The translations under genes and the position numbers were made by a program. DNA of 58,441 nt from Paraburkholderia sp. BL25I1N1 (GTDB lineage Bacteria; Pseudomonadota; Gammaproteobacteria; Burkholderiales; Burkholderiaceae). The stretch's first letter is position 1. Each line of letters opens with the position of its first letter. Of the stretch, positions 1-8,149 are shown piece after piece. The notes beneath the pieces are model-generated. The model was not told the origin of the DNA. It did not search any database and saw nothing but the letters and a program-made list of their open reading frames with translations. The stretch lies in the NCBI RefSeq assembly GCF_003002025.1, contig NZ_PVZB01000040.1, forward strand, positions 1-58,441, read 5' to 3'.

Positions 1-246
1 GGGTTACGGCGAGGTTATTGGGGCACCGCCAGACGAAAGCGGCGGTAACAGACAAACCGAGCCTACCGCTACCGCGCCACATCTCGACTCTACCGATCAC
101 GGTCGGCCCGAAACCGGCAAACGTGATAGAGCGCAGGGGAATGCCCGTCAAGGCGCAGATGCACCTGTTCCTTTGACGGAACCGCTGGTCGCGCGCAGCC
201 CAGGCATCGCTGTCTCGTCCGTCATCTGTCTTCCGACGAGCGCGCG
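1..246. other. left edge, no gene recognised
   Basis: One plus-strand frame stays open from base 2, but its composition is mixed and it runs on antisense into the BON gene. Another frame closes at a TAA near base 46 after an Arg-rich stretch, so the last few codons of a plus-strand gene entering from the left are possible. I recognise no family in either frame. Confidence 0.3.
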
Positions 247-591
247 TTATTGCGGCCTGAGGTGTAGATCGTTGCTCACGGATTGCACCCCCGCCACGCC
301 GCGCGTCACGGCAAGCGCTTGCTCAATCTGTACCTCTGCATCCACGTATCCTGACAACTGCACGACGCCTCGATACGTGGCGACGCTGATCGGCAAGGAT
401 CTCAGCCCTGGGTCTGCGACGAGCGCCTGCTTCACCTTGGCGGCGAGCGCAGCGTCGTCAGTGGCGACCTCCGCCGGCGCGGTCACAGCCTGCGTCGCTG
501 TCGACTTGCAGCCGTCGATGAACACGAACGCGGGGATCGCGAATGCCGCGACCATCAGCAACCGGCTTTTGATGTGTGGCACGTCTCGCAT
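247..591 (-). CDS. BON-domain putative lipoprotein
   Basis: A 114-residue envelope protein of the OsmY/BON type. The first 25 or so residues form a hydrophobic signal ending in a Cys (FVFIDGCK), which suggests a lipoprotein, although the residues before the Cys are not an ideal lipobox. Residues about 45-112 form one BON domain: a helix with the LAAKVKQAL pattern, a strand with the V-x-L-S-G-Y-V pattern, then a second helix and the strand VQSVSNDLHL. BON domains are thought to bind phospholipid surfaces and are often induced by osmotic or envelope stress. I start at the ATG at 591 because a signal peptide begins there; an upstream ATG at 735 would add about 48 residues without sequence character. 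It lies downstream of and parallel to the citrate-lyase-like genes but 517 bp away, so it is probably a separate unit. Confidence 0.8.
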   Translation of the reverse strand: MRDVPHIKSRLLMVAAFAIPAFVFIDGCKSTATQAVTAPAEVATDDAALAAKVKQALVADPGLRSLPISVATYRGVVQLSGYVDAEVQIEQALAVTRGVAGVQSVSNDLHLRPQ

Positions 592-1108
592 GTCGGCTAT
601 GACATCCTGATTCGTGAGCAGCTGGCGTCGTTCGGGTTGGCTTCGAGAGGTACACATGTGCGCCCTCGTCGAGTCCACCATGATAGCGCAGGGTGGCGAA
701 CTTGCGACCGAGCCGACTCCACCAACTCTGTTCATGCTGCGAGGCGAGTCTTTGGCTCAGTTCGGCCAGAAGGCGACGCGCGCGTCTCTCACGTGAATGA
801 CGGCTGAATTCGCGAAACCGGCGCCGTCGCGCCTAACGTCTGCAGTGCCGTCGGACCGTTGAGTAACACGGGCGGATTTTGCGTGTATTGGAAACGAGGC
901 TCGGTGTGGCCGCTGCGCCGTCGATGGCCATGCCCGGACGCAATCACTGAGTGTGAATCGTGAGACGCCGTGGACGGTCACTACACCGGCTAATCGTTCT
1001 GGCGACATCGTCGACGGAGCCGGTACTGGCGCAGTGTCAATCGACGCCCGTTAGGCGCCGCCGTGCGTGGCTGCGCCAGCGTGGCGGCGACGATCAGAGG
1101 CCAGCGGG
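592..1108. other. intergenic, no gene seen
   Basis: This 517-bp gap holds only short overlapping frames with no recognisable domain. It must contain the 3' end of the long tcu/citrate-lyase-like transcript and the promoter of the BON gene, but I see no convincing hairpin-plus-T-run terminator. Confidence 0.4.
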
Positions 1109-3808
1109 TCAGGCAACAAAACGACACTGTGAAGCGGGTGTGCGCGTGTCCATGTTGCGGCCGCGGTTGAGGTGATCGTCGATTTCCGCGGCGCAGCCGA
1201 GCATGCGCGGATAGAGAAAGATCGTGAAAGCCGCGGTTTCGAGGTCCGCTTCGCTGAACTCCCCGCGTTTGAGCGGCTGCCACAGCATCTTCAGCAGCAA
1301 CGCGGCGATCACGGCATCGACATTGACGCAGTAGACGGTACGCGACACGCCCGCGTCGAACAAGGCCTGCACCAGCGCGCGGTAGTACGCGTGAAACACG
1401 TTGTATTCGCCGCGCGCCTCATAAAGCCCGGCGATGAAGACCTCGCGCGGATCGTGATTTACCGGCTTGTCCTTGAAGACCGGGTGGTTCACGCCCGGCA
1501 GCTTGGCGATATCGAGGCTGCCAGCTTGCTTCTGACGCGCCTTGTACTGCGCGTAGCGCTCGACGGAGCGGCGCGCGAGCGCTTCGAGATCGACGCCGTG
1601 ATGCGCGTCGCCGGGATCGTCGAGGCCGCTGTCGCGAAACGCGTCGTTGAGAAACGCGATACCTTCATATCCGTTGCCGCCGTGCGTGTATCCCGAGTGC
1701 GTGAGAAAACCCATCAGCGCCTTGTTCAACTGCACGCGTTCCGGGGACTCGGGACCGTCCGCCGATACCGCGCCCTTCGCGCCTTGCGCCGACATCGCAC
1801 CCGGTCCGTTAGTGAGCAGCAGTCCCGTCAACGTTCTGAATGCGAACAGATCGTCTGCGGATGGCTTCACGCCGAGCAGCGCTGCGAATGCCACTTCCGT
1901 CAGCGAGCGCTCGCCGAGCAGTGCCTCGGTGGAAAACTCGCAAAAGCTGTCGGGCTGGTGGCGCGACGCGTCCGCCGAGGCGCCGATCAGCGTGCCGAAG
2001 AGTTTCGTCCACCATGGCAGGTTCTCCGCCGTCAGACGCGAGATGCGCTTGCGCATGAGCGGGCCCCAGGCGAGTGTCGTCGTGATCGCCGCGAGCACGG
2101 CGTCCGAGCGCGGATGCCCCGGGCCGTTGGCAACCCACCGCACGAATACGGAACTCACGCCGCGTGCGGCGAGCCCGGCGAGCATGGCTTGCGCCTTCGG
2201 GTCGGGTGCATCGGAGAAGAGTACCGCGATGCCTTCAGTGTCTATCGCGTCGACGTCGAAATCGCGATCGAATGCGTCCGCGAGTTTTGCAGCGGCGAAC
2301 CGGTCGATCATCAGCCTCGCTGCCTCGCGGGCCGCGCGCTGGCGGTTCGGCCCGACGATCGCCGCTGCGGCGGCAAGCACCGCGTTGGGTGCGTTACCCG
2401 CTTCTCGTGCCGCTTGCGCCGCCGCCAGTTCAGGCGTGCCGTACAGATTCACTGCCGCGCCGACCGCGACGTCGATGAGCTTCTCGTCGTTTGCGCCGCC
2501 GAACTCGTGTAGCAGTGCGAGGCACACGTTCGCTTCGAAGGAATGCGTCGCCGCTTCGAGCATCGATACGCCGTGCAGGCTGCTGACCTGAGTCTTTGCA
2601 TCCATCTGCGAGGCGCCCGAGGCATCTTTCAATGGCTGCCGAGGCGGGATCGCCCCGATCTGGTCATTCACCCGCGCGACCTGTTCGTCATACGGGGCTA
2701 CCGCTCCCACGACTGCAAGCGCGAGATCGCCGGGCAGATCGAGCCCCTGATCCGAGCCGAACCACGGCTTGAGCGCGAGGCTGCCTTCGGGCTCGAAGTC
2801 GGGCATCGTTGCATTGGCGCGCATCACCGCCGTGAGCGCGGCAGGAATATGGGCGATGTTCGTCACCACCGCGCCCTTCGCCGAGCAGCACGGATCGTCG
2901 GGCGTGAAGAGCCGTTCGACGCCGAACTTCTCTTTGAACCAGCGTTCCTTCGCGAGCGCGTCGTCGGCGCCGCCCGCCATCGCGCCCGCATGTCCGACCG
3001 CGCGCGTGAGACGGCTTTTCCAGCGGCCCACCACGCACGCGACCACGGGCTTGTTGAAGTGCGCGTCGGCCTCGTAGTATCCGCCGGGCTCGCAGTACAG
3101 CACGGCGGCCTTGCTGCGCGCGTCGTTGGCAAGGGCAAAGGCGAATTCTGGCGCGGCATAGTGAATGTAGACATCCTTTCCGCTGGAAATGACCGTCGAC
3201 GTGCCCCAGCCGCTCATGCGCAGATACTGGGCGATCGTGGTGCTGAAGCCGCCGGAGTTCGAGAAGATCGCGATCGATCCCTGGCGCAGTGTGGCGCCCG
3301 GATCGTCACCGCCGAGCGCACCGCCGATCCGCACGCGCTGCCATGAGTCCGCGACGCCCAGCCCGTTCGCGCCGAAGATGTCGATGCCCGCCTGTTGTCC
3401 CATCGCGCGGATCTCACGGGCGTCGTGCACGGCAATCTTTTCCGTGACGATGAAGATCTTGCGCAGCTCCGGATTCACGCGGATCAACTCGGCCACGCCG
3501 TCGCGCGCGGCCGAAGGCGGCAGGTACACGACACCGCAGTTGAACCGGTGACCGGTTTCCAGGCCCTCGCGCACGTTGTTGAAGACGGGAATGTCGCCGA
3601 CGGGCGTCGGGAGCACCTGTCCGCCTTTGCCGGGCGCCGTGCCGAACACCACATTCGCGCCCGAGAAGGCGTGACTCACCGGCGTCACATCGGACGACTC
3701 GCCACCGAGGATATTGAGCACGCAAACGCGATCTTCGCGCGTGGCGATGTCTGCCAGCGACTGAATGCCGACGAAGTATTTGAAGTGGCTATTGCCTTGC
3801 TTGTGCAT
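1109..3808 (-). CDS. ATP-citrate-lyase-like large subunit (CoA-ligase alpha + citrate-synthase-like)
   Basis: An 899-residue protein. Residues about 1-320 resemble succinyl-CoA synthetase alpha: a CoA-binding fold with IFSNSGGFS and the phospho-histidine loop RAVGHAGAMAGG. Residues about 560-890 resemble the citryl-CoA lyase module of ATP-citrate lyase, for example LTNGPG, GFLTHSGYTHGG, LPGVNHPVF, CVNVDAVIAALL and LYPRMLG. By eye against human ACLY, the GAHN histidine is replaced by Gln (SAQG), the GHR histidine is kept (VNHP), and the C-terminal catalytic Asp region is absent. It is about 300 residues longer than AclB of the reductive TCA cycle, with a linker of unknown role. I start at the ATG at 3808, 10 bp after the partner gene, behind GAGGAGA. 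The expected reaction is ATP-dependent CoA ligation, perhaps followed by C-C cleavage, of a tricarboxylate. The altered lyase residues make plain citrate cleavage uncertain. Confidence 0.75.
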   Translation of the reverse strand: MHKQGNSHFKYFVGIQSLADIATREDRVCVLNILGGESSDVTPVSHAFSGANVVFGTAPGKGGQVLPTPVGDIPVFNNVREGLETGHRFNCGVVYLPPSAARDGVAELIRVNPELRKIFIVTEKIAVHDAREIRAMGQQAGIDIFGANGLGVADSWQRVRIGGALGGDDPGATLRQGSIAIFSNSGGFSTTIAQYLRMSGWGTSTVISSGKDVYIHYAAPEFAFALANDARSKAAVLYCEPGGYYEADAHFNKPVVACVVGRWKSRLTRAVGHAGAMAGGADDALAKERWFKEKFGVERLFTPDDPCCSAKGAVVTNIAHIPAALTAVMRANATMPDFEPEGSLALKPWFGSDQGLDLPGDLALAVVGAVAPYDEQVARVNDQIGAIPPRQPLKDASGASQMDAKTQVSSLHGVSMLEAATHSFEANVCLALLHEFGGANDEKLIDVAVGAAVNLYGTPELAAAQAAREAGNAPNAVLAAAAAIVGPNRQRAAREAARLMIDRFAAAKLADAFDRDFDVDAIDTEGIAVLFSDAPDPKAQAMLAGLAARGVSSVFVRWVANGPGHPRSDAVLAAITTTLAWGPLMRKRISRLTAENLPWWTKLFGTLIGASADASRHQPDSFCEFSTEALLGERSLTEVAFAALLGVKPSADDLFAFRTLTGLLLTNGPGAMSAQGAKGAVSADGPESPERVQLNKALMGFLTHSGYTHGGNGYEGIAFLNDAFRDSGLDDPGDAHHGVDLEALARRSVERYAQYKARQKQAGSLDIAKLPGVNHPVFKDKPVNHDPREVFIAGLYEARGEYNVFHAYYRALVQALFDAGVSRTVYCVNVDAVIAALLLKMLWQPLKRGEFSEADLETAAFTIFLYPRMLGCAAEIDDHLNRGRNMDTRTPASQCRFVA

Positions 3809-3818
3809 GTCGATCTCC

Positions 3819-5117
3819 TCAGGCCGATGCCATTTGCGATTGAGCGTCGCGCGCGCCGATGCGCGCCGCGACCTGCGAGCGTCCACACGCCTGCATCCAT
3901 GCATCGGCCTTGCGTGCGTACTGGATTACTTCGCTGATGTCGGAGTCGAAACCGAAGAGGCGGTAAGGCAGGCCGAGCGAATCGCAGGTGTCGCGCAGGG
4001 TGGACATGCCTCGCACCAGGTTGGGACCGCCGCGCCCGAGCACGACATAGAGCGGCGTCGGACCATGCTCACTGAAGTGCTCGCGCAGCGCATCGGCCAT
4101 CGCGCGCAAGGTTTCGTAGATGTCGGTGTTGTTCGACTTGCCGCCGATAATGAAGAGTACGTTGGACTGCTTGAGCCAGTGCCGGAAGCAGATGCGCGCC
4201 ACCTCTTTCATCTTTTCGTATGGTGGATTGCCGCCGAAGTCCGACGAGATGATGGCTGCGTCTCCGAGCATTTCCGTGACGAGGGAGTTCGCGCCGCCGC
4301 CGAAGGTGGGCGCGAGGATGGTGCCGCGCTCGTTGATCACGTAGACATCGCTTTGTCCCTGGTGCGTGCGAAGCTGGTTGATCTCCTGTTCGAAATCCGA
4401 GTAATCGGCGGCGAACAGATGCGCAGGCAGTCCAAGCCGCGAGAAACGCGGGTCGTCGCGATCGAATCCGCACTTGAAGTCGCAGGCGACGGGCGTGAGA
4501 CGCCCCTTTTGATCTTCGCGCATGCGGACCGGGTTGAGTTCGAGCGTTGTCATGCCGAAATCATGGAAGAGTTCCCAGAGCTTCGGTAATTGCTGCACGA
4601 GCGGCGAGATGATTTCACGCGGCGCACCGATCTCGCTCAGCGCATTCGCTACGACGAACGCCTTCAGCCCGGTCAGCGCATCGAACGGCACCGTCGCGAC
4701 GTGGCTGGGATCGACCTCCTCGATGTCCATTCCGCCCATGTGCGACAGCGTCATGGTGGGAGCGCGAAAACGCGTGGAATCCGTGATCGAAAAATAGACT
4801 TCGTGTTTGGCCGGTACACCCGCTTCGAACGTCACGCCGTTCGCCTTGGCCCTCACATGACCGACAACGTGTTCGGCAAAGTACAGCCGTTCTTTTTCCG
4901 CGAGCGCTGTCTTGAGATCGGTTGCGCGGCCGAGCAGGCCGGCTTTGCCTTTCTTGCCCACGCCGCCCTTGAACACCGGTTTGATGAATATCTGACCGTA
5001 TCGATCGATGAGCGACTTGATCTCTTCCTCGCTGGCGCTGGGGCCCAGCACCTCGCTGGACGGAAAGCCGACGAATTGCAACAGGCGCGCGCCGTGCAAC
5101 ATTCCGGTGATCTGCAT
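3819..5117 (-). CDS. ATP-grasp, ATP-citrate-lyase-like small subunit
   Basis: A 432-residue homologue of the N-terminal ATP-grasp/citrate-binding half of ATP-citrate lyase (AclA-like, and of succinyl-CoA ligase beta). The ATP-grasp part carries IFIKPVFKGGVGKKGKAGL near the N terminus and TLELNPVR about residues 190-200. The C-terminal half has FGGGANSLVTE, IIGGKSNNTDIYET and VLGRGGPNLVRG. Those match the ACLY segments that bind citrate (N-x-T after the GG strand, and the Arg of RGGPN), so the tricarboxylate site appears conserved. The start at 5117 has AGGAGA 8 bases upstream. It stops 10 bp before its partner, so the two are translationally linked. Position behind tcuRABC suggests it acts on a product of tricarballylate oxidation. 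Confidence 0.78.
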   Translation of the reverse strand: MQITGMLHGARLLQFVGFPSSEVLGPSASEEEIKSLIDRYGQIFIKPVFKGGVGKKGKAGLLGRATDLKTALAEKERLYFAEHVVGHVRAKANGVTFEAGVPAKHEVYFSITDSTRFRAPTMTLSHMGGMDIEEVDPSHVATVPFDALTGLKAFVVANALSEIGAPREIISPLVQQLPKLWELFHDFGMTTLELNPVRMREDQKGRLTPVACDFKCGFDRDDPRFSRLGLPAHLFAADYSDFEQEINQLRTHQGQSDVYVINERGTILAPTFGGGANSLVTEMLGDAAIISSDFGGNPPYEKMKEVARICFRHWLKQSNVLFIIGGKSNNTDIYETLRAMADALREHFSEHGPTPLYVVLGRGGPNLVRGMSTLRDTCDSLGLPYRLFGFDSDISEVIQYARKADAWMQACGRSQVAARIGARDAQSQMASA

Positions 5118-5387
5118 GTGAAGTGTCTCCTGAATTTTCTAGGCAATGACGAATGAAGCGGATACTGGGTATTCAGTCAGCTCAGTGCGGTACGTGCGAG
5201 ACGCACCGCTGCCCTGGGTACGCTGTGAAAGCAGCGGCAGGATTCTCCTAGCGAGGTGGAGCAGGCGAGACGCGCGTCGGTGACGGTAGGAGGCAGCCAT
5301 AATCGGGCTTGCACTGGGATGCGGCGAAACGCGGTTCTGCGCTTCGCGCCTGTCTCCGATGCGTTCTCAGTCGATGCGTGTTATGAA

Positions 5388-5417
5388 CGTCTTGAGAATC
5401 GATATTTGCTCAAGACG
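5388..5417. repeat. inverted repeat 1 in tcuC-acl gap
   Basis: Perfect 9-bp arms CGTCTTGAG (5388-5396) and CTCAAGACG (5409-5417) around a 12-base spacer. There is no T-run on either side, so an operator or mRNA hairpin is as likely as a terminator. The surrounding gap 5118-5551 holds no recognisable gene. Confidence 0.55.
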
Positions 5418-5444
5418 CCCGAAACGATAAGTGCAATTTTTCGA

Positions 5445-5473
5445 AGCATTGATGTTCGGCAGTTATCAATGCT
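5445..5473. repeat. inverted repeat 2 in tcuC-acl gap
   Basis: Perfect 9-bp arms AGCATTGAT (5445-5453) and ATCAATGCT (5465-5473) around an 11-base spacer, 27 bases from inverted repeat 1. Its sequence is unlike the first repeat, so these are not two copies of one operator. It could help reset transcription or mRNA stability between tcuC and the citrate-lyase-like genes. Confidence 0.55.
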
Positions 5474-5551
5474 GAATGAAAGGACGGCGCCACGACGCGA
5501 AAGCATCGGCGCCGCGACCGCGCTTGCGGGTAGCAGACGCAGGAGCAACCT

Positions 5552-6868
5552 TCAGGTAAGCGATGCGGACCGCTTGGCTGTGCGGCGCCGGCGATACAGC
5601 GCGAGGGTCGCGCCAAGTCCGCATGCGGCGGCGAAACTCAGCCAGTAGCCGGGCGCGGCCTTATCGCCGGTGATCTCAATGAGATACGTCGAGACGGCGG
5701 GCGTGAAGCCTCCAAAAACCGCGGTGGCGAGACTGAACGCGAGCGAGAATCCAGCCACGCGGACCTCGGCGGGCATGACTTCAGTGAGCGCTACGACCAT
5801 CGCGCCGTTGTACATGCCGAAGAAAAACGAGAGCCACAGAAGCACGATCAGCATGCGGCCGAAACTCGGCGCGGATGACAGCCAGGAGAGCGCCGGATAC
5901 GAGGTGCAGATGGCGAGCACGGTGATGGCAATGAGAATTGGCTTGCGCCCGATGCGGTCCGAGAGCGCGCCTCCGATCGGTAACCAGACGAAGTTCGAGA
6001 GGCCCACGCAGAGTGTGACGATCAGGCTATCCGCAGTGGTGAGCTTCAGCACAGATTTGCCGAAGGTCGGCGTGTAGACCGTGATGAGATAGAACGTGGT
6101 AGTGGTCATGGCGACGAGCAGCATGCCCGCGAGCACCGTTCGCCAGTTTTGCAGCATCGTGGCGAATACTTCACCTGCACGCGGATGGTGGGTGCGCGCC
6201 TTGAATTCATCGGTTTCCTGCAGGGTGCGTCGCAGCAGAAAAATAACTGGCACGATCGCACAACCGACGAAGAATGGAATCCGCCATCCCCATGCGCCGA
6301 TTTCGCTGGCCGTCAACAGGTCATTGAGCAGATACCCGAGGGCGGCCGCGACCACGATTGCGACCTGCTGGCTCGCGGACTGCCAGCTCGTATAGAAGCC
6401 CTTGTGTCCCGGCGTCGCCATTTCCGCCAGATAGACAGAGACGCCGCCAAGCTCGGCGCCTGCGGAAAAGCCTTGCAGCAAGCGCCCTAGCAGCACGAGG
6501 GCAGGTGCCAGAAGTCCGATCGTCGTGTATCCGGGCACACACGCGATCAGGATCGTGCCGCTCGCCATGATCGAAAGTGTGACGATCAACCCTTTGCGGC
6601 GGCCCACTTCGTCGATGTATGCGCCGAGCACGATCGCCCCCAGCGGACGCATCAGGAAACCCGCACCGAACACCGCGAAGGTGAGCATCAGCGAGGCGAA
6701 CTCGCTCGTAGACGGAAAGAAGATGCGCGAGATGTAGGTCGCATAGAAGCCGAAAAGAAAGAAGTCGAACTGCTCCAGGAAGTTGCCGCTGGTTACGCGC
6801 AGGACGGCGCCGGCCTTCGAGGTTCGACGGTGCGCGCTATCCTCGGCGTTGACTGATGAGGGATGCAT
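5552..6868 (-). CDS. tcuC: MFS tricarballylate/citrate:H+ symporter TcuC
   Basis: A 438-residue major facilitator of the metabolite:H+ symporter family (CitA/ShiA/TcuC type). Twelve hydrophobic segments are evident. The loop 2-3 motif reads GAYIDEVGRRKGL (G-x-x-x-D-x-x-G-R-(R/K)), the fourth-helix region has LLGRLLQGFSAGAELGG, and loop 8-9 repeats the motif as GALSDRIGRKP. FLEQFDFFLFGFYATY near residue 30 is the helix 1 signature of citrate and tricarballylate carriers. It should import tricarballylate, and possibly citrate or aconitate, across the inner membrane. It sits 66 bp after tcuB in the same orientation and has GGAG before the ATG. The assignment rests on family plus operon context. 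Confidence 0.87.
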   Translation of the reverse strand: MHPSSVNAEDSAHRRTSKAGAVLRVTSGNFLEQFDFFLFGFYATYISRIFFPSTSEFASLMLTFAVFGAGFLMRPLGAIVLGAYIDEVGRRKGLIVTLSIMASGTILIACVPGYTTIGLLAPALVLLGRLLQGFSAGAELGGVSVYLAEMATPGHKGFYTSWQSASQQVAIVVAAALGYLLNDLLTASEIGAWGWRIPFFVGCAIVPVIFLLRRTLQETDEFKARTHHPRAGEVFATMLQNWRTVLAGMLLVAMTTTTFYLITVYTPTFGKSVLKLTTADSLIVTLCVGLSNFVWLPIGGALSDRIGRKPILIAITVLAICTSYPALSWLSSAPSFGRMLIVLLWLSFFFGMYNGAMVVALTEVMPAEVRVAGFSLAFSLATAVFGGFTPAVSTYLIEITGDKAAPGYWLSFAAACGLGATLALYRRRRTAKRSASLT

Positions 6869-6934
6869 GAGTTGTCTCCATGGATGTGTTATGTGAGTGC
6901 CCGCCGATCGGAGGCGTTGTCGTTACGACCGACC

Positions 6935-8149
6935 TCAATCCGAGCCGAGTTGCAGACGGCTCGCCTGCCGCTTTTCGATCGATGACTTGAGGAGCGCCGC
7001 ACAGCGATAGATCCCGTGGGCGAACTTGCCGTAGGGCAGCGTGGCGAAGAGCGCCATCACGACACCGAGGTGGAAAGCGAGGAGCCACGCCATCGCAGCA
7101 GTGTCGCGCCATGCGAGGAGCGCGAGGCCTGAAGCGCTAGTCAGGAGCAGCAACGCGATGAATCCGCGGTCCATCGGGCGCTGTTTCGGATCGTCCCGGC
7201 CAGGATCGCGACGCAGGTTGAGCCAGAGCAGGCCGGCCGGCCCCACGAGCAAACCGGCTCCACCGATCGTGCCGAGCAGCACGGGGAGGCTCAGAACCGG
7301 GTATGGCGCGTGCAGGTTGAGCGCATAGTGATAGAAGGTGGCCACCACCGTTGCCGCGAAGCACAGCATGAAGCCATAGAAAGTCAAATGATGGAAACGC
7401 CGCCGAGCGAGCGTGAAGGCATCATTCGATTCGTTGCAGCCGTCGCCATGGCCCCCGTCGAGATACTTCAGGGTGAGCGCGTGCTTCGCGGCCTCTGCGA
7501 TGGCCGGCGCGCTGGCTGTTCCCGCCGACACGGCACGCCAGAATCGCGACACGCCGACGCCGAGCGCGAGCATCGCGAAGCCGAAGACCGCGCCGAACAT
7601 CGCCGCGAGCAGGTTATGCGGGAAAATCGCGTAGAAGTTGCCGCCCAATGCGCCCGCGGACAGCGACCCCTTCAAGCCGATACCAAGCGCCAGAAAGAGG
7701 GCAAGTCCGATCGCGAGCGCAAGCGCGACGGTCAATCCATTGCGCTTGTATAGCGCGCCCATCGGCGCGGGCCACGCATATTCGGCATAGGTTTCCAGGC
7801 GGACTTTGGCCATCGCCTTCGGCACGTTCACGGCGAACTCATGCGGCGGCGCATACTGACAGGCGTGATAGCACGCGCCGCAGTTGTGGCACAGGTTGGC
7901 CAGGTAATTGACGTCCGCCTTGGCGAATTCGAGGCGCCGTGTCATCGCGGGAAAGACCGCGCAGAATCCTTCGCAGTAACGGCACGCATTGCAGATTTGC
8001 ATCTGTCGCGAGACTTCCGCTTCGTTTTGCGTGAGAGGAAGTACCCGGATTATCGACGTCGCAGGCTCGCTGGTCGCGGCGTGGCGGCCGGTGACGGAAG
8101 GCGAAGCGAGCTCCCGCGCTTCGCGGACAAGTGCTTCAAGCTTCTGCAC
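6935..8149 (-). CDS. tcuB: tricarballylate utilisation Fe-S/membrane protein TcuB
   Basis: A CobZ/TcuB-type protein of about 404 residues that reoxidises the FAD of TcuA and passes electrons to the quinone pool. Two ferredoxin-like cysteine clusters are visible, QICNACRYCEGFCAVFP and NLCHNCGACYHACQYAPP, together able to hold two 4Fe-4S centres. The C-terminal two thirds contains about six hydrophobic segments for a membrane anchor. I prefer the GTG at 8149, which overlaps the end of tcuA by 14 bp and has GGAG 6 bases upstream. An ATG at 8200 would add 17 residues but overlaps tcuA by 65 bp. The overlap implies coupled translation with tcuA. Confidence 0.87.
   Translation of the reverse strand: MQKLEALVREARELASPSVTGRHAATSEPATSIIRVLPLTQNEAEVSRQMQICNACRYCEGFCAVFPAMTRRLEFAKADVNYLANLCHNCGACYHACQYAPPHEFAVNVPKAMAKVRLETYAEYAWPAPMGALYKRNGLTVALALAIGLALFLALGIGLKGSLSAGALGGNFYAIFPHNLLAAMFGAVFGFAMLALGVGVSRFWRAVSAGTASAPAIAEAAKHALTLKYLDGGHGDGCNESNDAFTLARRRFHHLTFYGFMLCFAATVVATFYHYALNLHAPYPVLSLPVLLGTIGGAGLLVGPAGLLWLNLRRDPGRDDPKQRPMDRGFIALLLLTSASGLALLAWRDTAAMAWLLAFHLGVVMALFATLPYGKFAHGIYRCAALLKSSIEKRQASRLQLGSD

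Noticed and set aside
2..610. Plus-strand open frame across the left edge and the BON gene
   Set aside because: Its second half is the antisense of a real BON domain; the first 170 bases show no recognisable family.
1172..2591. Long plus-strand frames (446 and 314 codons) opposite the large citrate-lyase-like gene
   Set aside because: Arg/Glu- or Ser/Ala-rich composition, antisense to a gene with clear domains; high-GC shadow frames.
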